Source: an uncultured Oscillospiraceae bacterium (lineage in GTDB: Bacteria > Bacillota > Clostridia > Oscillospirales > Oscillospiraceae). From it: a stretch of 50,451 nt of DNA. The first letter of the stretch is position 1, and each line of letters starts with the position of its first letter. A program made the translations under genes and the position numbers. The stretch spans positions 1 to 50,451 of the forward strand of contig CALWYP010000048.1 of the NCBI GenBank assembly GCA_944385795.1. The letters are read 5' to 3'. Below, one piece after another: positions 22,460 through 31,206 of this stretch. The notes under the pieces are model-generated. The model was not told where the DNA came from. It saw only the letters and a list, made by a program, of their open reading frames with translations, and ran no database searches.

Positions 22460-23671
22460 ATGAAGAAGAAACTGCTTGCGCTTTTACTTGCGCTCACGAT
22501 GGCCTTCACGCTGGCCGCCTGCGGAAGCGGCGGCGAGGGCGGCGGGGACGAAGCCTCCGGCGACAGCATAAAGGTCGGCCTTATCGGGCCCGTAACCGGC
22601 AACAACGCCTCCTTCGGCAACGCCATGGTCGAGGGCGCGCGCCTGACCGTGGAGCAGATCAACGCCGCCGGCGGAATACTCGGCAAGCAGGTCGAGCTCA
22701 TCGAGGCCGACGACCGCGGCGACCCGACCGAGTGCATGAACGCCTTCAACAACATGGTCGCCGAGGGCGTCAAGTACATAATCGGCTCCGCCACCTCCGG
22801 CGCCACCGCCGCGATTACCAGCATGGCCAACGAGGAGGAGATAGTGCTGATAAGCCCCAGCGCCACGGCGGACGACATTACCACCGAGGACGATTACGTC
22901 TTCAGGGCCTGCTTCAAGGACTCGCTCCAGGGCGACATCGCCGCCGCCTGGGTCGAGCAGCAGGGCATCACCAAGGTCGGCACCATCGAGTGCTCGGCGG
23001 ACACCTACTCCTCCGGCCTTGTAAAGAGCTTCACCGCCGCCTGCCAGGCGCGCGGGATCGAGGTAGTGGCGGCCGAGAGCACCGCCACCATGGACGCCCA
23101 GGACTTCACCAACCAGTTCACCAGCATGGTGAACGCGGGCGCCGAGCTCGTCTACGCCATATACTACTACGACGCCGTGGGCGCCTTCCTGGTGCCCCAG
23201 GCCCGCGCGGCCGGCTTTGACGGCGTTATCATGGGCGCGGACGGCTTCGACGGCACCCTCGACTACGTCTCCGAGGGCACGGACTACAACGTCTTCAACA
23301 ACGTGGTCTACACCAACCACTACGACGCCACCGACTCCGCCCCCGTCGTCGCCGAGTACGTCGAGGCATACCAGGCCGAGTACGGCTCCATGCCCCTGTG
23401 CTTCGCGGCCCTCGCCAGCGACTGCATGATGATGCTCCAGAAGGCCATCGAGGCCGCCGGCAGCGCGGACGACGCCGCGGCCGTGCGCGACGCCCTGGCC
23501 GACACCTCCGTCACCTACGAGGGCGTCACCGGCACCTTCAGCCTCGACGAGAGCGGCACCCCGGTCAAGGGCGCGGCCGTGATCGAGTTCACCTACGACG
23601 CGGCCGTGGGCGGCGCCGAGGGCCTCGGCACCAAGCTCGTCACCACCATCTCCGCCGGCGACCTCGCGTAA
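22460..23671 (+). CDS. livK: Branched-chain/hydrophobic amino-acid ABC transporter substrate-binding lipoprotein
   Basis: 403 residues from ATG 22460, which has an excellent SD (AAAGGAGGAACAAGA). A lipoprotein signal peptide is plain: MKKKLLALLLALTMAFTLAA before C21, then a Gly/Glu/Asp-rich linker. The mature part is a type I periplasmic-binding fold of the LivJ/LivK kind (KVGLIGPVTGNNASFGNAMVEGA, INAAGGILGKQVELIEADDRGD, GSATSGATAAI, DGFDGTLDYV). It captures the ligand outside the membrane for the LivHMGF transporter coded next. GC is very high and Ala/Gly-rich. The actual amino acid or amide carried is not known. Confidence 0.92.
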   Translation: MKKKLLALLLALTMAFTLAACGSGGEGGGDEASGDSIKVGLIGPVTGNNASFGNAMVEGARLTVEQINAAGGILGKQVELIEADDRGDPTECMNAFNNMVAEGVKYIIGSATSGATAAITSMANEEEIVLISPSATADDITTEDDYVFRACFKDSLQGDIAAAWVEQQGITKVGTIECSADTYSSGLVKSFTAACQARGIEVVAAESTATMDAQDFTNQFTSMVNAGAELVYAIYYYDAVGAFLVPQARAAGFDGVIMGADGFDGTLDYVSEGTDYNVFNNVVYTNHYDATDSAPVVAEYVEAYQAEYGSMPLCFAALASDCMMMLQKAIEAAGSADDAAAVRDALADTSVTYEGVTGTFSLDESGTPVKGAAVIEFTYDAAVGGAEGLGTKLVTTISAGDLA

Positions 23672-23720
23672 AGCGCTTCAAGCGCCGGGTTAAAAGCTAT
23701 AAAGCTCCCATCCCTATCCC

Positions 23721-23749
23721 GGGGAGACGCCCAATAAAGGCGTCTCCCC
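23721..23749 (+). terminator. Attenuating hairpin between livK and livH
   Basis: GGGGAGACGCC (23721-23731) and GGCGTCTCCCC (23739-23749) are perfect 11-base arms around a seven-base loop, followed by AACTTATTT. Its place right after the binding-protein gene fits partial termination or 3' protection, giving more binding protein than permease. Confidence 0.65.
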
Positions 23750-23789
23750 AACTTATTTCCAGAACCGACTACAGAAAGGCGGAAAACCT

Positions 23790-24686
23790 ATGGGAGAATT
23801 CCTGCAAACCCTATTTGTGGGCCTGAGGCTGGGCAGCGTCTACGCGCTGATAGCGCTCGGCTACACGATGGTCTACGGCATCGTCAGGCTCATAAATTTC
23901 GCCCACGGCGACTTCATCATGGTCGGCGGCTACACGCTCATCTTCACGGTGCCGCTGATGACCGCGGCGGGCCTGCCCGCCTGGCTGGCCGTTGTTATCG
24001 CCGTCGCGGTCTGCGCCCTCGTGGGCGTGCTCGTGGAGTTCATAGCCTACCGGCCCGTGCGCCGCAAGGGCACGAACATGACCGCGCTTATCACGGCCGT
24101 GGCCATGAGCCTTTTCCTAGAGAACCTGGCCCAGGCCATACCCGCCATAGGCCCCAACCCGATAATCGCGGGCCAGTTCTTCGCCGGCGGCGGGATCCGG
24201 GTAGCGGGCGTCACGCTCGACTACATAACCATCTACACCATAGCCGTGAGCGCGGTGGTAATGCTGCTGCTCTACGCCTTCACGCAGAGGACGAAGCTGG
24301 GCCGCGCGATGCGCTGCGTCAGCGAGGACAAGAGCGCCGCGATACTCATGGGCATCAGCGTCAACAAGACCGTCCTCGCCACCTTCGCGCTCGGCAGCGG
24401 CCTGGCCGCCGTGGCCGCGCTCATGTACGTCGCGCAGTACCCCAAGGTCTACACCACCATGGGCTCGCTGCTGGGCCTCAAGGCCTTCGTGGCGGCCGTC
24501 GCCGGCGGCATAGGCATAGTCCCGGGCGCAATGCTGGGCGGCGTGCTCATCGGCCTTGTCGAGAGCTTCACCACGAGCTATATCAACTCCAGCCTCACGG
24601 ACGCCTTCGTGTTCCTGATACTCATAGTAGTGCTGTTGATAAAGCCCGCCGGTATCCTCGGAAAGAACGTGGGTGAAAAAGTATGA
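23790..24686 (+). CDS. livH: LivH-type ABC transporter permease
   Basis: 298 residues, almost wholly hydrophobic with about eight helices. Family marks are the N-terminal GLRLGSVYALIALGYTMVYG and RLINFAHGDFIMVGGY, the cytoplasmic EAA-like loop LGRAMRCVSEDKSAAILMGI, and the GLKAFVAAVAGGIGIVPGAM segment. With LivM it forms the membrane channel of the hydrophobic amino-acid transporter. GAAAGGCGG serves as SD. The stop overlaps the livM start (ATGA). Confidence 0.93.
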   Translation: MGEFLQTLFVGLRLGSVYALIALGYTMVYGIVRLINFAHGDFIMVGGYTLIFTVPLMTAAGLPAWLAVVIAVAVCALVGVLVEFIAYRPVRRKGTNMTALITAVAMSLFLENLAQAIPAIGPNPIIAGQFFAGGGIRVAGVTLDYITIYTIAVSAVVMLLLYAFTQRTKLGRAMRCVSEDKSAAILMGISVNKTVLATFALGSGLAAVAALMYVAQYPKVYTTMGSLLGLKAFVAAVAGGIGIVPGAMLGGVLIGLVESFTTSYINSSLTDAFVFLILIVVLLIKPAGILGKNVGEKV

Positions 24687-25846
24687 AAAAGACTGTCAAA
24701 CGCGGATATATCGTCAATTCAGCCGTCATCGCGGCGGCCTACGCGCTCTTCTGCGTGCTGGCGGCCACGCTGGGCCAGGACGGCGGCTTCAAGCTCATAA
24801 TCGCCCCGAGCGTCTGGCAGTGCTGCTACCTCGTGCTGCTGGCGGCCAGCCTGAACCTGGTGCTGGGCTTCATGGGCCAGCTCTCGCTGGGGCACTGCGG
24901 CTTCATGGCCATCGGCGCCTACACCGCGGCCCTGATGAGCCTCGCCTTCGAGCGCGCGGGCGCCTATGACGACAAGAGCGGCCCCGTCTTCCTCGCCATA
25001 CTCTTCCTGTGCATTATCTGCGCCGGGCTGCTCGCGGCCGCCTTCGGCGTCCTGGTCGGAATACCCGCCCTGCGCCTCAAGGGCGACTACCTCGCCATCA
25101 TCACGCTGGGCTTCGGCCTCATAATCGTCAACGTCATAAACAACCTCCCCTTCGCGGGCCAGAACGGCCTCGCCGAGGGCAGCGCCGCCGCCTCGCTCTA
25201 CGCCACGGGCCTCGGCTTCGGCTCCACTGACCGCGTGACCTACCTCTGGGCGGGCGTGGGTGTCACTATAGCCTGCGTGGCGCTGATGTTCATGTTCATC
25301 CGCTCCAAGTACGGCCGCGCCGTGCGCGCCATACGCGACGACGAGATAGCGGCGAGCGCCTCGGGCATCAACACCGGCTACTACAAGGTGCTGACCTTCG
25401 CCTTCTCCGCCTTCTTCGCGGGCATAGCCGGCGCGCTCTACGCCTGCTGCAACGCCTCGCTCTCCACGGCGAGCTTCTCCTTCACTAACGGCTCCATACT
25501 CAACTCCACCTTCGTTGTGGTCATGGTCGTCCTCGGCGGCATGGGTTCGCTCACCGGCAGCGTCATAAGTGCGGCGATAATGTTCCTGCTCAACTACCAG
25601 ATAGCCAACGGCGCCTGGGTCGACGCCCTGCCCGGCTTTATCCGCGGCGCGTTCACCTATCCCATGCTGGTCTACGCCGTGGTGCTTATTATCATCATCA
25701 TGTTCCGGCCCAAGGGCATCTTCGGCAGCTACGAGTTTTCCATACTCCGCACGCCCAAGGACATAGCCCGCGCGATGGGCAAGCGCAGGGCCGCCAGGGC
25801 CGCCAGGGCGGCCGGGAAAGCAGGAAAGGAGGCCGCGGCGCAATGA
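24683..25846 (+). CDS. livM: LivM-type ABC transporter permease
   Basis: 387 residues. Helices span most of the chain; family marks are AASLNLVLGFMGQLSLGHCG near residue 50, the long GIPALRLKGDYLAIITLGFG segment, the coupling loop KYGRAVRAIRDDEIAASASG and the final FRPKGIFGSYE. The last 30 residues are a basic Ala/Arg/Lys tail (GKRRAARAARAAGKAGKE) of no evident function. It overlaps livH and livG by 4 bases each (ATGA), so the permeases and ATPase are translationally coupled. Confidence 0.93.
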   Translation: MKKTVKRGYIVNSAVIAAAYALFCVLAATLGQDGGFKLIIAPSVWQCCYLVLLAASLNLVLGFMGQLSLGHCGFMAIGAYTAALMSLAFERAGAYDDKSGPVFLAILFLCIICAGLLAAAFGVLVGIPALRLKGDYLAIITLGFGLIIVNVINNLPFAGQNGLAEGSAAASLYATGLGFGSTDRVTYLWAGVGVTIACVALMFMFIRSKYGRAVRAIRDDEIAASASGINTGYYKVLTFAFSAFFAGIAGALYACCNASLSTASFSFTNGSILNSTFVVVMVVLGGMGSLTGSVISAAIMFLLNYQIANGAWVDALPGFIRGAFTYPMLVYAVVLIIIIMFRPKGIFGSYEFSILRTPKDIARAMGKRRAARAARAAGKAGKEAAAQ

Positions 25847-26655
25847 ACGGAACCTTACGCTCCGGTTCCCCGGTCCTGGAGACCAGGGGGCTCGGCATAT
25901 CCTTCGGCGGCCTGAAGGCCGTGCAGGACTTCAACCTCAAGCTCTATCCCGGCGAGCTGGCCGGGCTTATAGGCCCGAACGGCGCGGGGAAAACCACCGT
26001 TTTCAACCTGCTGACCGGCGTGTACGTCCCCACCGAGGGCAGCGTCCTGCTGGAGGGCCAGGTACTGAACGGCAAAAAGACCCACCAGTTTGTGGCCGCG
26101 GGCGTGGCGAGGACCTTCCAGAACATACGCCTCTTCAAGCAGATGAGCGTCATAGACAACGTCAAGGCCGCCTTCGCAAAGGACGTAAAGTACCGCATGG
26201 GCGCGGCGCTCTTCCGCACGCCGGGCTTCTGGCGCGCCGAGGCCGAGCTGGAGGAAAAGGCCCTCGGCCTGCTGGACATCTTCAACCTGAAGGGCTGCGC
26301 GGACGACCTTGCGAGCAGCCTGCCCTACGGCCAGCAGCGCAAGCTGGAGATAGCGCGCGCCCTCGCCACCGACATGAAGGTGCTGCTCCTCGACGAGCCG
26401 GCCGCCGGCATGAACCCCACGGAGACGGCGGAGCTCGTGGACTGCATAGGCATAGTGCGCGAGCGCTTCGGCATAGCCATACTGCTCATAGAGCACGACA
26501 TGAGCCTGGTTATGAAGCTCTGCGAGCGCATAACCGTCCTCGACTACGGCCAGACCATAGCGGAGGGCGGCCCGGAGGAGATAGCCAACAATCCGCGCGT
26601 CATAACCGCCTACCTGGGCGAGAACGGCGGGGAGGAGGATGAACGCCTTGCTTAA
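25843..26655 (+). CDS. livG: LivG-type ABC transporter ATP-binding protein
   Basis: 270 residues with Walker A GPNGAGKTT, the LivG insert around RTFQNIRLFKQMSV, the signature LPYGQQRKLEIARAL and Walker B VLLLDEPAAGMNP, followed by LLIEHDMSLVMKLCERITVLDYG. These are complete, so an active ATPase is expected. It pairs with LivF to power LivHM. It overlaps the livM stop (ATGA) and runs 17 bases into livF. Confidence 0.94.
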   Translation: MNGTLRSGSPVLETRGLGISFGGLKAVQDFNLKLYPGELAGLIGPNGAGKTTVFNLLTGVYVPTEGSVLLEGQVLNGKKTHQFVAAGVARTFQNIRLFKQMSVIDNVKAAFAKDVKYRMGAALFRTPGFWRAEAELEEKALGLLDIFNLKGCADDLASSLPYGQQRKLEIARALATDMKVLLLDEPAAGMNPTETAELVDCIGIVRERFGIAILLIEHDMSLVMKLCERITVLDYGQTIAEGGPEEIANNPRVITAYLGENGGEEDERLA

Positions 26656-27352
26656 AATTGAAGACCTTTACGTCTCCTACGGGGCCGTCCGGGCGATCAA
26701 GGGCATATCCCTCGAGGTCAACGACGGGGAGCTGGTCAGCCTCATCGGCGCCAACGGCGCGGGCAAGACCACGACGCTGCACACGATAAGCGGGCTTGTG
26801 GGCGCGCAGCGCGGCAGCATAACCTTGGACGGGAAGGACCTGCGCAAAACGCCGCCGGAGAAGATAATAGAGCTGGGGCTCGCCCACGTCCCCGAGGGCC
26901 GCCATGTGTTCGCCCGCATGACCGTCGAGGAGAACCTGCTCATGGGCGCGTATATAGAGCGCGACAGGGCAAAGATACGCCGGCAGCTGGAGATGGTCTA
27001 CGCCCACTTCCCGCGCCTGGCCGAGCGCACGCGGCAGCTGGCCGGCACGCTCTCCGGCGGCGAGCAGCAGATGCTGGCCATGGGCCGCGCGCTCATGACC
27101 GCGCCTAAGATGCTGCTGCTGGACGAGCCGAGCATGGGCCTCTCCCCGCTGCTGGTCAAGGAGATATTCTCCATGATAAAGGGCCTGCATGCCGACGGAA
27201 TAACCATCCTGCTCGTCGAGCAGAACGCCAAGATGGCCCTCGCCATTTCCGACCGGGCCTATGTGCTGGAGACGGGCACGATATCCATGTCCGGCCCGGC
27301 GCAGGAGCTGCTGCACGACGACAAGGTGCGCCGCGCCTATCTCGGCGCGTGA
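26639..27352 (+). CDS. livF: LivF-type ABC transporter ATP-binding protein
   Basis: 237 residues with Walker A GANGAGKTTTL, GLAHVPEGRHVFARMTVEENL typical of LivF, signature LSGGEQQMLAMGRAL, Walker B LLLDEPSMGLSPLL and the closing LLVEQNAKMALAISDRAYVL. The start ATG lies inside the end of livG, with GGGGAGG just upstream. It completes the transporter; the cytidylate-kinase-like gene follows by 19 bases. Confidence 0.94.
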   Translation: MNALLKIEDLYVSYGAVRAIKGISLEVNDGELVSLIGANGAGKTTTLHTISGLVGAQRGSITLDGKDLRKTPPEKIIELGLAHVPEGRHVFARMTVEENLLMGAYIERDRAKIRRQLEMVYAHFPRLAERTRQLAGTLSGGEQQMLAMGRALMTAPKMLLLDEPSMGLSPLLVKEIFSMIKGLHADGITILLVEQNAKMALAISDRAYVLETGTISMSGPAQELLHDDKVRRAYLGA

Positions 27353-27371
27353 AACGAGAGAGGGGTATACG

Positions 27372-28016
27372 ATGGCAGACAACTACGTTATCACCATTTC
27401 CCGCGAGCACGGGAGCGGCGGCAACCGCATAGGCCAGCTCACCGCCGAACGCCTCGGCATAGGCTTCTACGACTACAAGCTCATACGCCTGGCCAGCGAC
27501 CGCAGCGGCATCAACGAGGCGCTGTTCGGCGCGGCGGACGAGGACGTACACCGCCGCAGGCTCTTCAACGCCGCGAGCAAGGTGTACACCGGCAAGCTCA
27601 TCCCGCCCGACTCCGGCGAGTTTACAAGCGACGTCAACCTCTTCACCTACCAGGCGGAGATAATCAAGGAGCTCGCAAGCAGCGAGAACTGCGTGATCGT
27701 CGGCCGCTGCGCCGACTACCTGCTGCGCGACCGGCCCAACGTCCTGCGCGTCTTTATACACGCGCCCTTTGAGGCGAGGCTCAGGCAGCAGATGTACGTC
27801 CTGCCCCAGAAGAGCGAGGCCGAGGTGCGCCGCCACGTCCTGACCGTGGACAAAAAGCGCGCCGACTACTACAGGCGCTACACCGGCACGGACTGGCGCG
27901 ACGCCGCCCACTTCGACATCAGCGTGGACACCTCCATGCACCCCGAAGAGGAGGCCGTGGATATAATCGTGAACTCGCTCGAGGTGATGTTCAAGATTAA
28001 CGCGAAAAAGAAATAG
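27372..28016 (+). CDS. Cytidylate kinase-like family protein
   Basis: 214 residues from ATG 27372 (SD GAGAGAGGGG). The P-loop is ISREHGSGGNRIG, followed by LGIGFYDYKLI; further marks are CVIVGRCADYLLRD and VFIHAPFEARLR, then DKKRADYYRRYTGTDW. This is the Cytidylate_kin2 class common in Clostridia; it resembles CMP kinase but true specificity is not established. It is probably the last gene of the liv operon transcript, though the tie may be accidental. The upstream frame to 27261 is only livF read in another frame. Confidence 0.85.
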   Translation: MADNYVITISREHGSGGNRIGQLTAERLGIGFYDYKLIRLASDRSGINEALFGAADEDVHRRRLFNAASKVYTGKLIPPDSGEFTSDVNLFTYQAEIIKELASSENCVIVGRCADYLLRDRPNVLRVFIHAPFEARLRQQMYVLPQKSEAEVRRHVLTVDKKRADYYRRYTGTDWRDAAHFDISVDTSMHPEEEAVDIIVNSLEVMFKINAKKK

Positions 28017-28035
28017 CCCAGCGCAATAAAGGGGC

Positions 28036-28057
28036 CCGGGAATCAGCGGATTCCCGG
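28036..28057. terminator. Shared hairpin between cytidylate-kinase-like gene and cls
   Basis: CCGGGAATC (28036-28044) and GATTCCCGG (28049-28057) pair around AGCG, flanked by further GGGGCC/CCCCCC. It lies between convergent stops at 28016 and 28079. No T run follows on either side, so terminator strength is uncertain. Confidence 0.55.
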
Positions 28058-28078
28058 CCCCCCGGCCTGTACGGCGGC

Positions 28079-29611
28079 TCACATGAGCGGGGCGAAGACG
28101 CGAAGGAGGCTCTGCCCCAGGCGGACGTACCAGGGGCGCCTGTAGTTCTCCGCCGTGATTTCTTGGCTCTTGGAAAGCGCGTCCAGGAAGGCGGACTTCA
28201 TGTCTGCTACGGCGGAGGATTTGTACATCCAGACCGCGCACTCGTGGTGGAGGAAGAGGCTGCGGTAGTCGAGGTTTATCGTGCCGCAGATGCCGTAGAG
28301 GTCGTCGCACACGAAGGTTTTGGAGTGGATAAAGCCGGGCGTGTACTCATAGACGCGCACGCCGGCGCGCAGGAGCGGGGCGTAATAGCTGCGCGTGACG
28401 AGGTGGACGTACCACTTGTCGGGTATGTGCGGGCAGATCATGCGCACGTCCACGCCGCACTTGGCCGCGCTGGTGAGGGCGTTCATGATCTCGTTGTCCA
28501 CGACGAGGTAGGGCGTGCAGATGTAGACGTATTTGCGGCTGCGCGAGACGAGGTTTATGTAGGCCGTCTCGCCCACGGGCTCCTCGTCGCTGGGCGAGTC
28601 GCAGTAGGGCTGCACCACGCCGTCGGAGGCTATGCCCTCCAGGGCCGCGGAATCCGGCCGGAAGGCCACGGGGTCGTCGGCCTCTTCGCGTATATAGTCC
28701 CACATGGCGAGGAACATGAGCGCGAAGGAGTAGGCCGCGCGGCCGTGCAGCTTTACGCCGCAGTCCAGCCAGTGCCCGAAGCGCTCCACGCGGTTTATGT
28801 ACTCGTCGGCGAGGTTGACGCCGCCGGTGAAGGCCGTGACGCCGTCTATGCAGCATATCTTCCTGTGGTCGCGGTTGTTGAGCGTGCCCGTGGGTATGGG
28901 CTGGAAGCGGTGGAAGGTGCAGCAGCGTATGCCCAGGGCCTCCATGCGTTCGGGGTAGTCCTTGGGCAGGCGCATTATGCAGGCCATGTCGTCGTATATC
29001 AGCCTCACGTCCAGGCCCTGGGCGGCCTTGAGCTTCAGGATTTCGAGTATTGAGTCCCACATCTCGCCGGGCTCTATTATGAAGTACTCCATGAAGATGT
29101 ACTTTTCCGCCTTGCCGAGCTCCTCGAGCATGGCGGGGAAGAGCTCGTCGCCCAGGGCGTAGTAGGCCGTCTCCGTCTGCGTGAAGGCGGGGGAGCCGGC
29201 GCAGTTCTCGAGATACGCCGACTGAAGCCGCGCGTCCCCGTCCTCCTCGGCGTCAGCCGCGCCGCTGCCCAGCAACGGGCGCATCGCCTCCTGATAGCGC
29301 ATGGACATGCCGTTTATCCTCTCGCGCAGGCGCTCGGGCACCCGTTTCTTGCCGAAGAAGAAGTAGAGCGGGATGCCGAAGAGGGGCATGAAGACTATGG
29401 GCAGTATCCAGGCTATCTTGAAGGCCGAGGAGCCCTCCTGGTTGACGATAAAGAGCACGGCGATTATGGCCAGCACGGTGAACACCGTCTGCACCTGGGC
29501 GTAGATGTCCTGGAAGTAGTAGAGCGTCAGCACCAGGACGGCGACCTGGAAGACGATGAACACCCCGCCGAAGAACAGCCGGGAGAACAGCAGCTTAAAA
29601 AGTTTTTTCAA
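28079..29611 (-). CDS. cls: Cardiolipin synthase (phospholipase D family)
   Basis: 510 residues. Two N-terminal membrane helices (about 14-32 and 37-58) and a third hydrophobic stretch near 65-85 (PIVFMPLFGIPLYFFFGKK) anchor it. Both HKD motifs are present: HRKICCIDG with NNRD before it, and HSKTFVCDD. The enzyme condenses two phosphatidylglycerols to cardiolipin at the membrane. The start is TTG 29611 with AAGGGGGG about 10 bases before. It has its own promoter at 29679-29708 with a palindrome on the start site. Confidence 0.93.
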   Translation of the reverse strand: MKKLFKLLFSRLFFGGVFIVFQVAVLVLTLYYFQDIYAQVQTVFTVLAIIAVLFIVNQEGSSAFKIAWILPIVFMPLFGIPLYFFFGKKRVPERLRERINGMSMRYQEAMRPLLGSGAADAEEDGDARLQSAYLENCAGSPAFTQTETAYYALGDELFPAMLEELGKAEKYIFMEYFIIEPGEMWDSILEILKLKAAQGLDVRLIYDDMACIMRLPKDYPERMEALGIRCCTFHRFQPIPTGTLNNRDHRKICCIDGVTAFTGGVNLADEYINRVERFGHWLDCGVKLHGRAAYSFALMFLAMWDYIREEADDPVAFRPDSAALEGIASDGVVQPYCDSPSDEEPVGETAYINLVSRSRKYVYICTPYLVVDNEIMNALTSAAKCGVDVRMICPHIPDKWYVHLVTRSYYAPLLRAGVRVYEYTPGFIHSKTFVCDDLYGICGTINLDYRSLFLHHECAVWMYKSSAVADMKSAFLDALSKSQEITAENYRRPWYVRLGQSLLRVFAPLM

Positions 29612-29654
29612 TCCGGCCGGACCCCCCTTCCAAAAACGGCCGCCCGCCGCTAAA

Positions 29655-29675
29655 ATTTGTACTAAACGTACAAAT
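29655..29675 (-). promoter_or_regulatory. Palindromic operator candidate over the cls transcription start
   Basis: ATTTGTAC (29655-29662) and GTACAAAT (29668-29675) are perfect 8-base arms around TAAAC. On the minus strand the palindrome begins 4 bases after the -10 element, so a bound protein would block initiation. The shape fits a TetR- or GntR-like dimer site. No such regulator is coded close by. Confidence 0.6.
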
Positions 29676-29678
29676 CAC

Positions 29679-29708
29679 ATTATAGCACAGCCGCCGCGCA
29701 GTTTGCAA
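29679..29708 (-). promoter_or_regulatory. cls promoter
   Basis: TTGCAA (29708-29703) and TATAAT (29684-29679) are 18 bases apart on the minus strand, about 70 bases ahead of the TTG start. Confidence 0.72.
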
Positions 29709-29709
29709 C

Positions 29710-29738
29710 TTGCGCGGCGGGCCCGTTTGTGAGATAAT
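29710..29738 (+). promoter_or_regulatory. CoA-transferase gene promoter
   Basis: TTGCGC (29710-29715), 17 bases, GATAAT (29733-29738) on the plus strand. Its -35 lies one base beyond the -35 of the divergent cls promoter, so two polymerases would compete. Confidence 0.55.
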
Positions 29739-29800
29739 GGGGTCACAGGCCCGGCGGGAGGGAGAGCCGGGGAGAGATTTAAGCACAAGGAGGCAGCTCA

Positions 29801-31138
29801 ATGGACTATCTCAGCGAGTATAAAAGCAAACTGCGCAGCGCCGGCGAGGCCGCCGCGCTGGTCAAGAGCGGCGATTGGGTAGAGTACGGCACGGGCGTGG
29901 CTTTCCCCAAGCTCTGCGACGAGGCGCTGGCCAGGCGGCGCGACGAGCTCACGGATGTAAAGATACGCGGTATGCTCTGCTACGGCCCGATACAGGCCGT
30001 GGAGTGCGACGCGGAACAGCGGCACTTCACCTATAACTCCTGGCACCTCACCGGCTACGACCGCAAGCTGGCCGACCGCGGACTCTGCTACTACCAGCCC
30101 ATGCTCTACCGCAACCTGCGCTGGTACTACGACAACTTCCTGCACGTCAACGTCGCCTTCATCGGCGCGGCGCCCATGGACAGGCACGGCTACTTCAACC
30201 TCTCCATCGCCACGGGCAACTCCCGCGCGTATATAGAGAACGCGGACATAGTCGTTATCGAGGTGCTCGACGGCCTGCCCCGCGTCTTCGGCGGGCAGGA
30301 GGAGTGCGTGCATATCTCCGAGGTGGACGCGGTGGTCGAGGGCGAGCACGCCCAGGCCATACAGCTGCCCAGCCGCGCGCCGAGCGAGACGGACGCGAAA
30401 ATCGCCGCTAACGTCATACCCTACCTCTGCGACGGGGCCACGGTGCAGCTCGGCATAGGCGGCGTCCCCGACGCCCTGGGCGCGATGATCGCCGAGAGCG
30501 ACCTCAAGGACCTCGGCATGCGCACCGAGTTCGCCACCGACGCCTTCTACAAGCTCTTCGCCTCCGGCAAGCTCACCAACCGCCGCAAGACCATCGACAA
30601 GGGCAAGGCCGTGTTCGGCATAGGCGCCGGCACCCAGGACCTCTACGACTGGGTGGACCAGAACCCCGGCGTCGCCGCCTACCCGATAAGCTACGTCAAC
30701 AACCCCGACGTCATCGCCGAGCTCGACAACTTCGTGTCCCTCAACAGCTGCGTCGGCATCGACCTCTACGGCCAGGTGAGCTCCGAGAGCGCCGGCACGA
30801 GGCAGATAAGCGGCACCGGCGGCCAGGTGGACTTCCTCACCGGCGCCACCAAGAGCAAGGGCGGCAAGGCCTTTATCTGCATGTCCAGCACCTTCAAGGC
30901 CAAGGACGGCACGACGAGGAGCCGCATATCCCCCTACTTCAACTCCGGCGACATCATCACCAGCCCGCGCAGCCAGGCCTTCTACGTCGCTACCGAGAAC
31001 GGCGTGGCCAACCTCGCCGGGGCCAGCACCTGGGAGAGGGCCGAGAAGCTCATAGGCCTCGCCGCGCCAGAGTTCCGCGAGGAGCTTATAAAGGCGGCGG
31101 AGCAGCAGAGGATCTGGCGCAGGAGCAACAAGCTCTGA
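29801..31138 (+). CDS. Butyryl-CoA:acetate-type CoA-transferase (acetyl-CoA hydrolase/transferase family)
   Basis: 445 residues. The family is clear from YKSKLRSAGEAAALVKSGDWVEYG, APMDRHGYFNLS, LQLGIGGVPDALG and, above all, YGQVSSESAGTRQISGTGGQ, where E329 is the catalytic glutamate that forms the CoA thioester, followed by VDFLTGATKSKGGKAFI and a closing QRIWRRSNKL. This set matches But enzymes, which move CoA from butyryl-CoA to acetate in the last step of butyrate formation; 4-hydroxybutyrate and propionate CoA-transferases are close relatives and cannot be excluded. AAGGAGG precedes ATG 29801. It stands alone with its own promoter and terminator. Confidence 0.87.
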   Translation: MDYLSEYKSKLRSAGEAAALVKSGDWVEYGTGVAFPKLCDEALARRRDELTDVKIRGMLCYGPIQAVECDAEQRHFTYNSWHLTGYDRKLADRGLCYYQPMLYRNLRWYYDNFLHVNVAFIGAAPMDRHGYFNLSIATGNSRAYIENADIVVIEVLDGLPRVFGGQEECVHISEVDAVVEGEHAQAIQLPSRAPSETDAKIAANVIPYLCDGATVQLGIGGVPDALGAMIAESDLKDLGMRTEFATDAFYKLFASGKLTNRRKTIDKGKAVFGIGAGTQDLYDWVDQNPGVAAYPISYVNNPDVIAELDNFVSLNSCVGIDLYGQVSSESAGTRQISGTGGQVDFLTGATKSKGGKAFICMSSTFKAKDGTTRSRISPYFNSGDIITSPRSQAFYVATENGVANLAGASTWERAEKLIGLAAPEFREELIKAAEQQRIWRRSNKL

Positions 31139-31167
31139 GCGCGGCGCGGATAAGCGCATGTAAAAAG

Positions 31168-31200
31168 GCCCGGGAGCCAAAAGGTTCCCGGGCTTTGCTT
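31168..31200 (+). terminator. Terminator after the CoA-transferase gene
   Basis: GCCCGGGAGCC (31168-31178) pairs with GGTTCCCGGGC (31183-31193) around AAAA, followed by TTTGCTT. It is 30 bases past the stop and also close to the opposite-strand stop at 31207. Confidence 0.75.
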
Positions 31201-31206
31201 ACGCGG

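Noticed and set aside
29798-31180. 460-codon open frame opposite the CoA-transferase gene
   Set aside because: Composition (Ala/Gly/Val/Leu/Glu-rich, no motif) is typical of an antisense shadow; the CoA-transferase frame has catalytic motifs and a SD.
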